A stretch of DNA of 64,000 nt from Pirellula sp. (GCA_013822735.1 PNKZ01000003.1:372001-436000), one strand, 5' to 3'; positions 16,224-25,770 are shown, counted from the stretch's first letter. Notes: generated by a model from the sequence alone, not told the origin. Made by a program: numbers and translations.

Positions 16224-16593
16224 ACGGCCGGAGCCGGATTCTTTAAGGATCCCGTACGGAGCGCCAGGTACCGCGAGTAACTAGATACCGAGTACTCGCT
16301 GCTCCCGCGGCGACCGCATTCTTGGACCGCTGGTCGATTCGCAACCGCCCTATCTTTCGCAGTTGCACGCCTCCGTCGGCCCGTCGGAATTGCGGCGAAA
16401 ATTTCATCGAGGCTGCTGTGGCCGACCTCGCGCGAATCTCTTACAACGATTGACGTTGCCGTTGGCGGCAGAGCGCGCGACAAAATGGCGCGTTCGGCGC
16501 CGCGTGCGACAAGTTTTTCGAAACTCAACCTTCGGCCGGCGGGTATATCGCCGAGGACCGGTAGGTTTTTTCCCTCGCTTAGGAGAGCAAGTA
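16224..16593. other. 370-bp intergenic leader region without a gene
   Basis: No convincing coding frame on either strand. It contains a hairpin with 7-bp arms GCGAGTA and TACTCGC (16273-16299) after infA. Near the right end a short stem (CGGCG around GGTATAT) precedes a six-T run (16565-16571), which could act as a weak attenuator upstream of the next gene. The long frame reading through to 18270 lacks family-like sequence before 16594. Confidence 0.5.
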
Positions 16594-18270
16594 GTGAACA
16601 GGTTTTCGTTTGTCGTTGCGATCGCCGCGCTATTGGCGCCGCTCGTCGCCCTTCCCTCGACCACGGTCGTTGCGAAGGAATTGAAGCCCGTCGTCGTAGT
16701 GTCGCTTGCCGGCTACGACGCCTTGTTGGCCGACGTCGACTTGATCGGCGAGCTCGCCGGCGCTCCGGAATTGAAGCAAGGCGTGGAAGGCCTGCTCGGT
16801 ATGGTCACGCGCTTCCAAGGCCTCGCCGGCTTGTCGAAAGATAAGCCGCTCGGCGCCGCGTTGCTGCTGAGCGACGCGCAAGAGCCCGCCGGCTTCGTCT
16901 TCTTGCCGGTGACCGATCTCGACAAGTTGCTCGACGTGTTTCAAGACACGCTGATCACGGAAACGGAAGAGCTCGAAGACGGCTACATCAAGCTGAAGCT
17001 CAAAAACGGTCCGCCGATGATCGCCAAGAAGAAGGGGGATTGGGCCTTCCTCAGCGTGAAGCACGACTTCCTGAGCGACCTACCGGAAGACCCGAGCGCG
17101 CTGCTCGGCGACTTGCCGAAGAAGTACGACCTGGCGATCAAGGTGAACGTGGCCAACGTGCCGGAGCCGCTGATGGACATGGCGATCAACCAGATGCGCC
17201 AAGGGGCCGAGATGGCCATGAAGAAGGCCGCCGAAGAAAACCCGGAGGCCGCCGAAATCCAAAAGCAGCTCACCGAAGGCTACTTGGAAACGATGACCGA
17301 AGCGATTCGCGACCTCGACAACTACACCGTCGGCGTGGCGATCGACAACAAGACGAAGAGCGCCTACCTCGACGTGGAAGCGACGATGAAGGAAGGCAGC
17401 AAGCTTGCCGAACAAGTGACCGCTTCCGCCAAGAGCGGCAAGCCGAGCAAGCTCCCCGGCCTCGCCGATGCGGCTCGCGTCTTCAATTTCCATTTCAACG
17501 CTCCCGTGATGGAAAGCGAAATTGAAATGGCGGTCGACATGCTCGAGCAGGCTCGCGAAAAGGTCGAAGAGAAGATCAAGGAAGAAATCGCCGATGCGGA
17601 AGGCCAAAAGGTCGTCATCGGCATGGTGAAGGAATTGTTCGACGTGGCCGAAGCCACGATCGAAGAAGGCCAGCTCAACGGCGGCGCCGTGGTCACCGGC
17701 GAAGGTCCGTTTTCGGTGGTCATCGGCGCGCATGTCGTCGACGGGGAGAAGCTCGACGCCGTGCTGAAGAAGGCCGCGAAGTTGGGCGAAAACGAAGCCG
17801 ATTTCCCGGAAATTGAATTCGACGCCGATGAAAAGGCCGGGCTCACCTTCCACACGCTCCAGATTCCGATTGAAGAAGACGACGCGGAAGAGGTGGAGAA
17901 GTTCTTCGGCACCGCCGAACTGATGATGGCCATCGGCATTTCCGACGACACCGTTACGCTGTCGTTCGGTGAAGACCCGGTCGCCGCCGCCGCCGAAGTG
18001 CTCGGCAAGAAGTCGGGCGCCGCGAAGTTGCCGCTGATGCAGGCGCAGCTCAAGGTCGGCCCGATCGTGAAGGCCGTCGCCGCGCAAGTGGAAGAAGACC
18101 AGCCGATGGTCGGAGAGTTTGCCAAGATCCTCGCCGAGACCGACAAGGATCACGTGAACCTCACCGCCACGTTCATCAAGAACGGCGAGCGCGTTCGCCT
18201 CGAGATCGAGCCGGGCCTCATCAGCTCGCTCGGCAAGCTCGCCATGATGGCCAGCAAGCAAAAGAAGTAA
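16594..18270 (+). CDS. Secreted Glu/Lys-rich protein of unknown function
   Basis: 558 residues from the GTG at 16594, chosen because AGGAGA lies 8-13 bp upstream and the start gives a signal peptide (MNRFSFVVAIAALLAPLVAL). The mature protein is rich in Glu, Lys and Ala. It looks duplicated: segments such as GLAGLSKDKPLGAALLLSD and later DDTVTLSFGEDPVAAAAEVL sit in an alternating helix/strand pattern, which resembles large secreted planctomycete proteins with no assigned role. No catalytic motif or metal site is obvious. The GAG/AAG-heavy codon use reflects the composition. It ends at a strong terminator and stands alone. Confidence 0.82.
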   Translation: MNRFSFVVAIAALLAPLVALPSTTVVAKELKPVVVVSLAGYDALLADVDLIGELAGAPELKQGVEGLLGMVTRFQGLAGLSKDKPLGAALLLSDAQEPAGFVFLPVTDLDKLLDVFQDTLITETEELEDGYIKLKLKNGPPMIAKKKGDWAFLSVKHDFLSDLPEDPSALLGDLPKKYDLAIKVNVANVPEPLMDMAINQMRQGAEMAMKKAAEENPEAAEIQKQLTEGYLETMTEAIRDLDNYTVGVAIDNKTKSAYLDVEATMKEGSKLAEQVTASAKSGKPSKLPGLADAARVFNFHFNAPVMESEIEMAVDMLEQAREKVEEKIKEEIADAEGQKVVIGMVKELFDVAEATIEEGQLNGGAVVTGEGPFSVVIGAHVVDGEKLDAVLKKAAKLGENEADFPEIEFDADEKAGLTFHTLQIPIEEDDAEEVEKFFGTAELMMAIGISDDTVTLSFGEDPVAAAAEVLGKKSGAAKLPLMQAQLKVGPIVKAVAAQVEEDQPMVGEFAKILAETDKDHVNLTATFIKNGERVRLEIEPGLISSLGKLAMMASKQKK

Positions 18271-18306
18271 CGGCGACTTAAGTTGCTCGTTTCGCGATCG
18301 ATACGA

Positions 18307-18342
18307 CCACGCTCGGCGACCTCCGCCGGGCGTGGTTTTTTT
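18307..18342 (+). terminator. Rho-independent terminator
   Basis: A GC-rich stem (CCACGCTCGGCG pairing with CGCCGGGCGTGG around a short loop, one bulge) is followed by seven T residues (18335-18342 region). It lies ~40 bp after the stop of the gene ending at 18270 and just before the convergent VWA gene. Confidence 0.88.
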
Positions 18343-18383
18343 ATGCGCCGCGGCCGAACGACGCGGCGGCCGACATGCGCCGC

Positions 18384-20696
18384 TTAGACCAGGCCCCACT
18401 TCTTGCGCAGGAACCACTCCGTGCAGAGCAGCCCGGCGAACAACACCAGAAACTCCCAACGGTCCCAGAGCGATTGCAGTTCGGGGGTTTCCGTACGGCG
18501 CTCGATCGACAGATCCCGCAGCTCGCGCACGACCGAGGCAAAGTCCTTGATCTCGATCTGACGACCGCCGACGGTCATTTCCGCCAAGCTCTTCAACAGG
18601 CCGGGATACGCGTTGGGATTGTCGAGTTCCAAGTCTTGCCCAAACACATGGAACCGGGCCTGCGCCTTGCCGAGCGGCTTCTTCGCGGCGTCGTCGGCCG
18701 AAACCTCGACGAGATAATCTCCCGACGGCCCCGGCGGCAACGTCAGCTCTCCGTACGTCTCCGCCCCGCGTCGCCGCACCGAAGTTTTGTACTTCTGTCC
18801 GTCGGGACCGGTCACGACCGCCGCAAACACCGCATCGGGTATCGGCACGGCGTCGCTCGTCTGCGCGCCGACTTCAAACTCCAACTGCGCTCCGGGACTG
18901 AACGAACGCTGTGCGAGCCGGAGCCAAACGTTCTCGCCGGCCTGATCTTCCTTATGCGCCAGCCAGAGGATGGTGCGCCGCCAGAAACGCTTGTGGGCCG
19001 CGTCGAATCCGCGCATTCGCCAACGCCAGGAAGAATCAAAGGCGATGGCCAAGACGCGGCCCCGATCGAAATCGCGCGAAACAATCAGCGGCTGGGGATC
19101 GGCTGCATTGTCGGTCGTCGCCAACACCAGCGCTCCCTCGGCAAGGGCCGAAAAGCGGTTCGCCCCTTCCAGCGGGGGCAAGGCGCGCCAAGCCGCGAGA
19201 TTCGCTTCGCTGCCGGCCGCGAGTTGTAGCAGCGACTGCGTGCCGCCGGCCTGTGTGGGCACCATGCGAAACGGCCCCGGCAGCTGCAGATCGGCGCGGA
19301 CCGCCTCGCCGAAGTTTTGGCGTTCGAGGCGCCCCATGGAGATCGGGAGCAGCTCGGCCAACGGCGTGGCGCCATATCCGCCGGGGGCGAAACTATGGAT
19401 GCCGCCGAGCATCGCAAAGCCCGCCCCGCCCCGCACCGCCGTGGCGAGCGACTTCAGTTCTTCGGCGGTAAACGCGGCCGAATCGACGTCGCCGAAGAGG
19501 TACACGTTGTACGCACCCGGAGCGAACCGCTTCAGCAAGTCGCCGGGCCGAGCCTCGGGACGGCGCGCGTCGAGCTCCAAATAATCGACATGGATATCCG
19601 GCGACGCATCGAGCGAGCGCCGTAGAAAGGTCTGCTCGACCCGGGCCGTTCCTTCGACGTAAAGCACGTTCAACCCTTCGGCGAACACGGTGACGTACGT
19701 CGTGATTTCGTTGTTCGTGGTCTTCAGCTCCCCTTGCTGTACCGCGGCGCGCAGCATGACCTTGTATTCACCGGGCACGGTCGGCGTGTATTCAAATTCC
19801 AGCCGTTCGCCGAGTTCGCCCGCGGCCCGCGTTCCCTGCACGCGCTTCGTGGCGACCACTTCCATCTTGCCGCTCTGCGGCGCGGTCTCGACCAGCAACT
19901 GCACCTCGACCGCCTGATTCTCAAACCCTTCGACGACGGCGGTCCCTTCCACGGTGAGCGGGTTCTTCACGAACACCGGCTCGCTGGTCAGCAAGTTGCG
20001 CATCTCGATATCGCGCGCTTGGCCGCCGGCCCGTTCTTTGCCGATGCGAAACGTAAAGAGCGGAAAGCCCCGATCGGCCAACCACTGCTTCACCGGCGTC
20101 TCGGGCAGAAGCGGATTTGCGCCGAGCGTGCGCTGGGCGCCGTCCGTCGCCAGAAACACGCCGGCGAGCCGCTTACCGGCCTCGGGTCGCAATACTTGCT
20201 CGAGCGCAGCGCCGATCGCCGTCTCGTTTCCTTCGGGCGGACCGGCGAAGGCGTACTTCCCCTCTTTCGCCGGAAGCCGTCGGGCCGAAGAATCGAAGAC
20301 ATACACCTGCGGATCGATGTCTTCTTGGGTTTCGTCAAACACCGCTTGGGCTTCGGCAAGCAACTCCGCCGTGGCGTCGCGTCGGGTCTGGCCGCCGTCC
20401 ATGTCGTCGGTCAGCATGCTGCGCGAATCGTCGATCAGCAGCAGCAACGTCTCCGGCCGCTTCTCCACCTTAGGCACCATCATCGCCGGGCGGAGCATCG
20501 CAATGAGCACCAGCGCGATCACGCCTAATCGCAAAACGACGAGCGTCGTGCGACGGCGCGAAGTCGTGCGATTGCGCCCCGGCCCGAGCCAGAGCAACAC
20601 GAGCAACAGCGCAATCATCCCCGCGACGAACCCGTAGCTATGTACGGGATCGAGCACGAGCGTGCCGGCGTCGAGCGTGGTTTCGGTTGGTGTCAT
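18384..20696 (-). CDS. VWA-domain membrane protein with glutamine-amidotransferase-like region
   Basis: 770 residues from the ATG at 20696 (MTPTETTLDAGTL). Two N-terminal membrane helices (~18-75) are followed by a von Willebrand A domain with a complete MIDAS start (LLLIDDSRSMLTDDM, DxSxS), beta-sandwich stretches, a GATase1-like segment (GAYNVYLFGDVDSAAFTAEE, then GGAGFAMLGGIHSFAPGG) and a C-terminal membrane helix (WEFLVLFAGLLCTEWFLRKK). This is the large partner commonly found next to DUF58 and BatA genes in Planctomycetes. It likely acts at the inner membrane with a large periplasmic portion; its role is unknown. It is 87 bp downstream of the BatA gene. Confidence 0.87.
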   Translation of the reverse strand: MTPTETTLDAGTLVLDPVHSYGFVAGMIALLLVLLWLGPGRNRTTSRRRTTLVVLRLGVIALVLIAMLRPAMMVPKVEKRPETLLLLIDDSRSMLTDDMDGGQTRRDATAELLAEAQAVFDETQEDIDPQVYVFDSSARRLPAKEGKYAFAGPPEGNETAIGAALEQVLRPEAGKRLAGVFLATDGAQRTLGANPLLPETPVKQWLADRGFPLFTFRIGKERAGGQARDIEMRNLLTSEPVFVKNPLTVEGTAVVEGFENQAVEVQLLVETAPQSGKMEVVATKRVQGTRAAGELGERLEFEYTPTVPGEYKVMLRAAVQQGELKTTNNEITTYVTVFAEGLNVLYVEGTARVEQTFLRRSLDASPDIHVDYLELDARRPEARPGDLLKRFAPGAYNVYLFGDVDSAAFTAEELKSLATAVRGGAGFAMLGGIHSFAPGGYGATPLAELLPISMGRLERQNFGEAVRADLQLPGPFRMVPTQAGGTQSLLQLAAGSEANLAAWRALPPLEGANRFSALAEGALVLATTDNAADPQPLIVSRDFDRGRVLAIAFDSSWRWRMRGFDAAHKRFWRRTILWLAHKEDQAGENVWLRLAQRSFSPGAQLEFEVGAQTSDAVPIPDAVFAAVVTGPDGQKYKTSVRRRGAETYGELTLPPGPSGDYLVEVSADDAAKKPLGKAQARFHVFGQDLELDNPNAYPGLLKSLAEMTVGGRQIEIKDFASVVRELRDLSIERRTETPELQSLWDRWEFLVLFAGLLCTEWFLRKKWGLV

Positions 20697-20783
20697 GAAC
20701 GCGTTGCAAACGCGCGTCGACAAGCGACGCGGCTAAATGAAAGACTCTTTCTTTACTGACCCCTGACCCCTCACCCCTTCTTC

Positions 20784-22928
20784 TCACCCCTTATAAAACC
20801 GATTCGCCAGCACTTGCTCCGTCCCCAGCACCACGGCGACGATGCAAATCAAAATCGGAAACAGCTCCCGTCCCCGGCGATCAGGATTCGTTTCCCGTTT
20901 CAATTCGCCGAACTGTTTCGAAATCTCATACGGCACGTCGCCGAGCAGTTCCTTGATACGCTCGTCTCCCAGCCGGCGAATCGCCTCGCCGGAGGCCGGC
21001 AAGTTGACGCTGAAGCCGACGTCGACGCCGTCGGTCGCGCCGCCGGCTTGCACGCGGTAGTTCCCCGCCGCATCGGCGATCGGCACGCTGAGTTGATTCC
21101 GTTCCAAGTCGGCCGCGATCCGCAGCGGCGAACCTTCCGCATTGCGACGCACGATTAAGTACGTCTCAAAGCGCTTCGTCGGGTCGAGCTTCACCACGGC
21201 AGTTTCCTCCGCTAAGTAATTGAGCGGAGTCTCGCGGCCGATGAGGTACGTCGTAATGCCGTTGGCCAGCACCACAAACGGCCAGGGCTGCGGGCCGATC
21301 GGCAGCAGGTTCCAGCGGTCGCTCTCGCGCACGCCCGTGAGTTCGGAAATCGGCGTGGCGATGGTTAGGGCCCGACCGATGCCGATCGGCCGTTCGAGAA
21401 TCGCCGGCGCGTCATTGTTAAACGGCGCAACCAGCACGGTTCCTTCGTCGGGCGTGAGTTGCCAGTAGCGGTACACCGGGAAATCTTCCCACGGCGTCGT
21501 ATTCTTCACCGGTTTGAAGTCGATGAGCAGCGGATGCTGATCGGCGTCGGGCCAAAGGCAAAGGTCTCCTTGCGGATACCGCGCCTGAATCCCGAGTTTG
21601 CCCGCCAGCACACTCTGCGGCAGCGCGGCATTCATGGCCGAAGGTTGTGCCGCGGCACCGAGAAACACGGCCACGCCGCCGCCGGCCCGTGCGTAGGCTT
21701 CGAGCTGTTGCCAAGCAGCGTCGGCAAGCGCGGGCGGATCGAGCAGAATTACCGCGCCGTAGTTGCCGAGTTCTTCCGTGGCAAGCTTGTCGAACGTTTG
21801 CGTGAATATTTCATAGGGAGCAATGCCGTTGATCTGCAACTCGCGACCGGCGACGGCCTGCGTGTAATACGCGGCGTGCGCGGCGATCGGCTCGGCGGCG
21901 GCCACAAGTATCCGCGGCGACGGCCGTACGCGAACCGTGAAGTACCGCACGTTGTCGTCGGGCAGATTGTCGACGTCGTCAATCCGCAACTCCCCCTGAT
22001 GGAAGCCGACCTCGAGGCCGGCGAGCGTAAAGCTCACTTCCTTCGTTTCATCGGCGGCCAGCGAAACTTCTTGGACTCCGCGTTCGACGAGCTTGCCGGT
22101 CTCCGGGTTGATCGTGGCGATGCGCACCAAGCGCTTGGCCGGGGCTCCCACGCTGGTAATGGCGCACGACGCGATCAACGGCCGATTCTTCACCAGCGTC
22201 TGGTCGGAAAGTGCGAGATTGCCGAGGCTGTAGTTCACCGGCTGTGCGGCGCCGACGTCCACCAATTGGATCTTTTCCACACCCGCTTCGCGCGCCCGTT
22301 CGACCCAATCGCCGGCGCGATTTCCTGCCCAAGCACCCGCGGAGAAGTCGGTAAAGACGTAGAGTTCCTTCCGTTCGTATTGAGCCTGCGTGAGCAACTC
22401 GACCGCACTTTCGCAGGCTTGCGAAAGCGTCATGCCTCGGCCGCCGGTTTTAAGCTTAGCAATCCGCTGTCGGGCCACGACCGGGTCGGCTTCGTAGACG
22501 TGCGTCGATGTGGAAGTTTCGACGATGCCGATCTCGCTCCGCAGCGGCAATGCGGCCAGGAGTTGCTCGGCGAAGTCGCGGGCCGCATCGAGCCGTGTGC
22601 GCTTCTCGGCCGTGTAGCTCATCCTGGTCGACGTATCAAACACTAGCACGGCGGTGACCGGCCCTTCTTGGTCGCCGAGCATACCGAACAACTTCGCACT
22701 CGGCCGAGCCAGCGCAAACGCCAACAGCGCGAGCGCCGCCATCCGTAGGGCAAGCAGCAGTAAGTGACGCAGCCGCAACGTGCGACGATTCGACGCCTGC
22801 CGCGCCTGCACAAAACGGAGCGCCGGAAATTCCAACACCTTCGGCCGTTGGCGCATCATCAGATGCAGCACGACGGGAACCGCCGCGAGCAACGCTCCCG
22901 CCAAAAGCCCAGGGTGTAGGAAGTCCAT
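20784..22928 (-). CDS. BatA-domain VWA membrane protein
   Basis: 714 residues. It opens with the aerotolerance-regulator N-terminal (BatA) signature: MDFLHPGLLAGALLAAVPVV then LHLMMRQRPKVLEFPALRFV and a second helix (~56-77). A VWA domain follows, with FDTSTRM in place of a full DxSxS MIDAS, suggesting weakened metal binding. The rest is a GATase1-like and beta-rich periplasmic part, with a final membrane helix (ELFPILICIVAVVLGTEQVL). It belongs with the DUF58 and VWA genes; the DUF58 gene is separated from it by two inverted-repeat units. Confidence 0.88.
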   Translation of the reverse strand: MDFLHPGLLAGALLAAVPVVLHLMMRQRPKVLEFPALRFVQARQASNRRTLRLRHLLLLALRMAALALLAFALARPSAKLFGMLGDQEGPVTAVLVFDTSTRMSYTAEKRTRLDAARDFAEQLLAALPLRSEIGIVETSTSTHVYEADPVVARQRIAKLKTGGRGMTLSQACESAVELLTQAQYERKELYVFTDFSAGAWAGNRAGDWVERAREAGVEKIQLVDVGAAQPVNYSLGNLALSDQTLVKNRPLIASCAITSVGAPAKRLVRIATINPETGKLVERGVQEVSLAADETKEVSFTLAGLEVGFHQGELRIDDVDNLPDDNVRYFTVRVRPSPRILVAAAEPIAAHAAYYTQAVAGRELQINGIAPYEIFTQTFDKLATEELGNYGAVILLDPPALADAAWQQLEAYARAGGGVAVFLGAAAQPSAMNAALPQSVLAGKLGIQARYPQGDLCLWPDADQHPLLIDFKPVKNTTPWEDFPVYRYWQLTPDEGTVLVAPFNNDAPAILERPIGIGRALTIATPISELTGVRESDRWNLLPIGPQPWPFVVLANGITTYLIGRETPLNYLAEETAVVKLDPTKRFETYLIVRRNAEGSPLRIAADLERNQLSVPIADAAGNYRVQAGGATDGVDVGFSVNLPASGEAIRRLGDERIKELLGDVPYEISKQFGELKRETNPDRRGRELFPILICIVAVVLGTEQVLANRFYKG

Positions 22929-22963
22929 AAAGCGCGATCGTGGTTTAGCGGCGTACTATCAAA

Positions 22964-23170
22964 CTCCTCTCCCACTGGGAGAGGATGCCCGTAGGGCAGG
23001 TGAGGGTGGCGTGGCGAGACGCTTGGTAATGGTGATGGAAAGACTCAACGATGATTCACGGTTGGGAAAGTATGCGTGGTCCAGCTTCATTCAACGCGAC
23101 CCTCATCCGGCCTTCGGCCACCTTCTCCCAGTGGGAGTAGGGATTAAACACAGCTCCCAGTGGGAGAAGG
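22964..23170. repeat. Long inverted-repeat unit, copy B
   Basis: Same architecture as copy A (12881): CTCCTCTCCC left arm, ~95-bp spacer, complementary right arm CCTCATCCGG...CTCCCAGTGGGAG, and one extra AGCTCCCAGTGGGAGAAGG tail. Its spacer is almost the same as that of copy C ten bp away, differing at only a handful of positions. Confidence 0.92.
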
Positions 23171-23180
23171 CTTTCGGAAA

Positions 23181-23360
23181 CTCCTCTCCCACTGGGAGAG
23201 GATGCCCGTAGGGCAGGTGAGGGTGGCGTGGCAAGACGTTTGGTAGTGGTGATGGAAAGACTCAACGGTGATTCACGGTTGGAAAAGTATGCGTGGTCCA
23301 ACTTCATTTAACGCGACCCTCATCCGGCCTTCGGCCACCTTCTCCCAGTGGGAGAAGGGT
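23181..23360. repeat. Long inverted-repeat unit, copy C
   Basis: Direct repeat of copy B, including the central spacer (GACTCAACG and GATTCACGGTTGG are shared). This points to a recent tandem duplication. It lies between the DUF58 gene and the BatA gene on the transcribed strand, so a transcript through both genes would contain four strong hairpins. Confidence 0.92.
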
Positions 23361-23389
23361 TATGGACACGCCGAGCAAAAAAAGGTCCG

Positions 23390-24286
23390 TCAGCATCGCG
23401 CCCTCCGGCTTACCAAGTATTCCGTGAGCGCCTTGTCGAACGGCATGCCGGTGTGCAGCGGCACATATTCGACGCCGTTCAGCGCACATTCCCGTTTGTA
23501 GTTGGCGCGAAACTTCGCGATCTCGTCCAGATAGTCGGTCCGGTATGCGTCGGCGTCGACCAGCATCTTGTCGTGCGATTCCGGCTCTTCAAACTCGCAG
23601 ATGCCGTGGAACGGAAACTCCACTTCGGCTTCGTCGAGCACATGGAAGAGGATGACGTCGTGCCCGCCGTGGCGGAGCCGTTGTAGCGATTTAATCACCG
23701 GCTCGACGTCGCACAGCAGGTCGCTGAAGATCATCACCAAGCTGCGGTGCTTGAGCATCGCGGCCGTTTGAATCAGGCACTTCGCGACGTCGGTCTTGCC
23801 GGTCGGCTTCAAGTTGGCCAAGAGCGAGAGCACGGCGCCGAATTGCGTCCGCTTCGAGCGGGGCGGCACGCTGGCCCTGATCCGTTCGTCGAACGTCACC
23901 AAGCCCACCGGGTCTTGCTGGTGGACCATCAGATAACAAAGCGCCGCGGCCAAGCAGACGGAGTATTCGAACTTTGTCGTCTCTTTCGCGTATGTGTAGC
24001 CCATCGATCGGCTCAGATCGATCGTCAGGTAGCCGGTGATGTTCGTTTCGGCTTCGTACTTCCGAACGTAGTACTTGTCGGTCTTCGCGTAGACGAGCCA
24101 GTCGATATCGTGCGGGTCGTCGCCGGGAGCGTATTTCCGATGCTCGCTGAACTCGACCGAGAAGCCCTGGAACGGGCTGGCATGCAGACCCTGCAGAAAG
24201 CCCTTCACAATGAACTGCGCACGCAGGTCCAGCCGCGCAATCTGCCGCGCAACCTCCGGCTTCAGATATTTTTCCGCGGCAGACAT
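23390..24286 (-). CDS. DUF58 domain-containing protein
   Basis: 298 residues, soluble. It has the DUF58 hallmark DPHDIDWLVYAKTDKYYVRK followed by a MIDAS-like DLSRSMGY inside a VWA-type fold. DUF58 proteins normally pair with a MoxR AAA+ ATPase and BatA/VWA membrane proteins to mature or assemble an unknown target. Here the cluster starts with DUF58: immediately upstream is serC, and no moxR gene is present in the window. The start at 24286 gives MSAAEKYLKPEVARQIARLD, the usual start for the family. Confidence 0.92.
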   Translation of the reverse strand: MSAAEKYLKPEVARQIARLDLRAQFIVKGFLQGLHASPFQGFSVEFSEHRKYAPGDDPHDIDWLVYAKTDKYYVRKYEAETNITGYLTIDLSRSMGYTYAKETTKFEYSVCLAAALCYLMVHQQDPVGLVTFDERIRASVPPRSKRTQFGAVLSLLANLKPTGKTDVAKCLIQTAAMLKHRSLVMIFSDLLCDVEPVIKSLQRLRHGGHDVILFHVLDEAEVEFPFHGICEFEEPESHDKMLVDADAYRTDYLDEIAKFRANYKRECALNGVEYVPLHTGMPFDKALTEYLVSRRARC

Positions 24287-24405
24287 ATTGTCATTCTACC
24301 GCGGCAGGGAACCATCGGGAGTGCGGGCGACGAAAGTCACTGCCGTTGGTGCCCCGCAAACTCTCCGCATCTCCCCTCTCCCCTTGCAGGAGAGGGGCTC
24401 TGAAA

Positions 24406-24670
24406 CTCCTCTCCCACTGGGAGAGGATGCCCGTAGGGCAGGTGAGGGTAACGCGGCTCGACGCTTGGCGGTGGTGATCGCAGGGCACGGAAGCAGAGTT
24501 AAGCGTCGGTACCGAGGCGCAGTCAACCTGGATGCATCCCGGCCCTCATCCGGCCTTCGGCCACCTTCTCCCAGTGGGAGAAGGGAGTAAACACAGCTCC
24601 CAGTGGGAGAAGGGTTAAACGCAGCTCCCAGTGAGAGAAGGGTTAAACGCAGCTCCCAGTGAGAGAAGGG
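24406..24670. repeat. Long inverted-repeat unit, copy D, with 28-bp tandem tail
   Basis: Same left and right arms as copies A-C, with a different central spacer. The tail is amplified: a 28-bp unit beginning AGCTCCCAGTG and ending GGGTTAAACGC occurs about three times in a row (24595-24670). A shorter, related GC-box (CTCCCCTCTCCCCTTGCAGG) lies just before it (24371-24398). No gene occurs between 24287 and 24681. Confidence 0.9.
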
Positions 24671-24681
24671 ATTGGCGCCAA

Positions 24682-25770
24682 TTACGCCTTCTTCTGAAAT
24701 TCCTTCATCCAGCCGGCGAGCTTCTCTACGCCTTCGATCGGCATGGCGTTGTAGATCGAAGCGCGGATGCCGCCGACCGAGCGGTGGCCCGGCAAGTAGT
24801 GCAGGTCGAGAGCTTCGGCACCCTTGATGAAGGCCTTTTGCTTCTCGTCGTCCGGAAGCTTGAACGTGACGTTCATCAGAGAGCGGTCGGCCTTTTGGGC
24901 ATGGCCCGTGTAGAAGCCTTCCGAGGCGTCGATCACGTCGTAGAGCAGCTTGGCCTTCTTCTTGTTGTGCTCGAGCATCTTGTCGAGCCCGCCGATGTCG
25001 TTCTTCAGCCAGCGCGTGACCAGCATCATGATGTAGATCGAGAACACGGGGGGCGTGTTCAAGAGCGACTTCTCTTTTGCGTAGAGCGAGTAGTTCATCA
25101 TGGTCGGCAGTTTGTCGGTCGAGCGGCCGAGCAAATCGTCGCGAATGATCACCGTGGTCACGCCGGCGGGACCGGAATTCTTCTGAGCGCAGGAGTAGAT
25201 GAGGCCGTAACGATCCATCGGCAGCGGCCGGCAGAGGAAATCGCTCGAAGCGTCGCAGACCAGCGGCAGGTTGCCGGTCTTCGGTTCGTCGAGGAATTGC
25301 ACCCCTTGGATCGTTTCGTTCGACGTGAAGTAGGCATAGCTCGCGCCTGCGTCGACCTTCAGGTCGGCGGCGGTCGGCAACCGATCGTAATTCGTGGCCT
25401 TGGCATCGTAGGTCGCCTTCGCGGCGCCGAACTTTTTGGCTTCATCCAAAGCCATTTTGCTCCAGCTTCCGGTCACCAGGTATTCGGCCGCGTGCCCTTC
25501 TTGGAGCAGGTTCATCGGCACCATGGAGAACTGGAGCCGGCTCCCGCCCTGCAGAAACAGCACCTTGAAGTTGGCCGGAATCTTCAGCAATTCGCGGAGA
25601 TTGGCTTCCGTTTCTTCCAGCACCTTGTCGAACCAAGGACAGCGATGGCTAATCTCCAGGGCCGACACGCCGAGGCCCGGCAGGCTCAGCAAATCGCGCT
25701 GGGCTTCCTTGAGCACGGACAGGGGCAAGGTCGCGGGACCGGGCGAAAAGTTGTAGACTCGCTTTTCCAT
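24682..25770 (-). CDS. serC: Phosphoserine aminotransferase
   Basis: 362 residues, the usual length. The start at 25770 gives MEKRVYNFSPGPATLPLSVL, the canonical SerC N-terminus; ten extra upstream codons were rejected. LGVSALEISHRC, VLFLQGGSRLQFSMVPMNLL and the PLP-lysine region YSCAQKNSGPAGVT are characteristic. SerC is a class V PLP-dependent aminotransferase converting 3-phosphohydroxypyruvate and glutamate to phosphoserine and 2-oxoglutarate (serine synthesis), and also acts in the deoxyxylulose-dependent pyridoxine pathway. It is divergent from the TIGR01777 gene; serA and serB are not adjacent. Confidence 0.97.
   Translation of the reverse strand: MEKRVYNFSPGPATLPLSVLKEAQRDLLSLPGLGVSALEISHRCPWFDKVLEETEANLRELLKIPANFKVLFLQGGSRLQFSMVPMNLLQEGHAAEYLVTGSWSKMALDEAKKFGAAKATYDAKATNYDRLPTAADLKVDAGASYAYFTSNETIQGVQFLDEPKTGNLPLVCDASSDFLCRPLPMDRYGLIYSCAQKNSGPAGVTTVIIRDDLLGRSTDKLPTMMNYSLYAKEKSLLNTPPVFSIYIMMLVTRWLKNDIGGLDKMLEHNKKKAKLLYDVIDASEGFYTGHAQKADRSLMNVTFKLPDDEKQKAFIKGAEALDLHYLPGHRSVGGIRASIYNAMPIEGVEKLAGWMKEFQKKA

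Noticed and set aside
17080-18459. 459-residue open frame on the minus strand
   Set aside because: Shadow of the secreted Glu/Lys-rich protein; it also runs through the terminator at 18307-18342.
24595-24670. CRISPR-like array
   Set aside because: The 28-bp repeats are directly contiguous with no unique spacers, and no cas genes are present.
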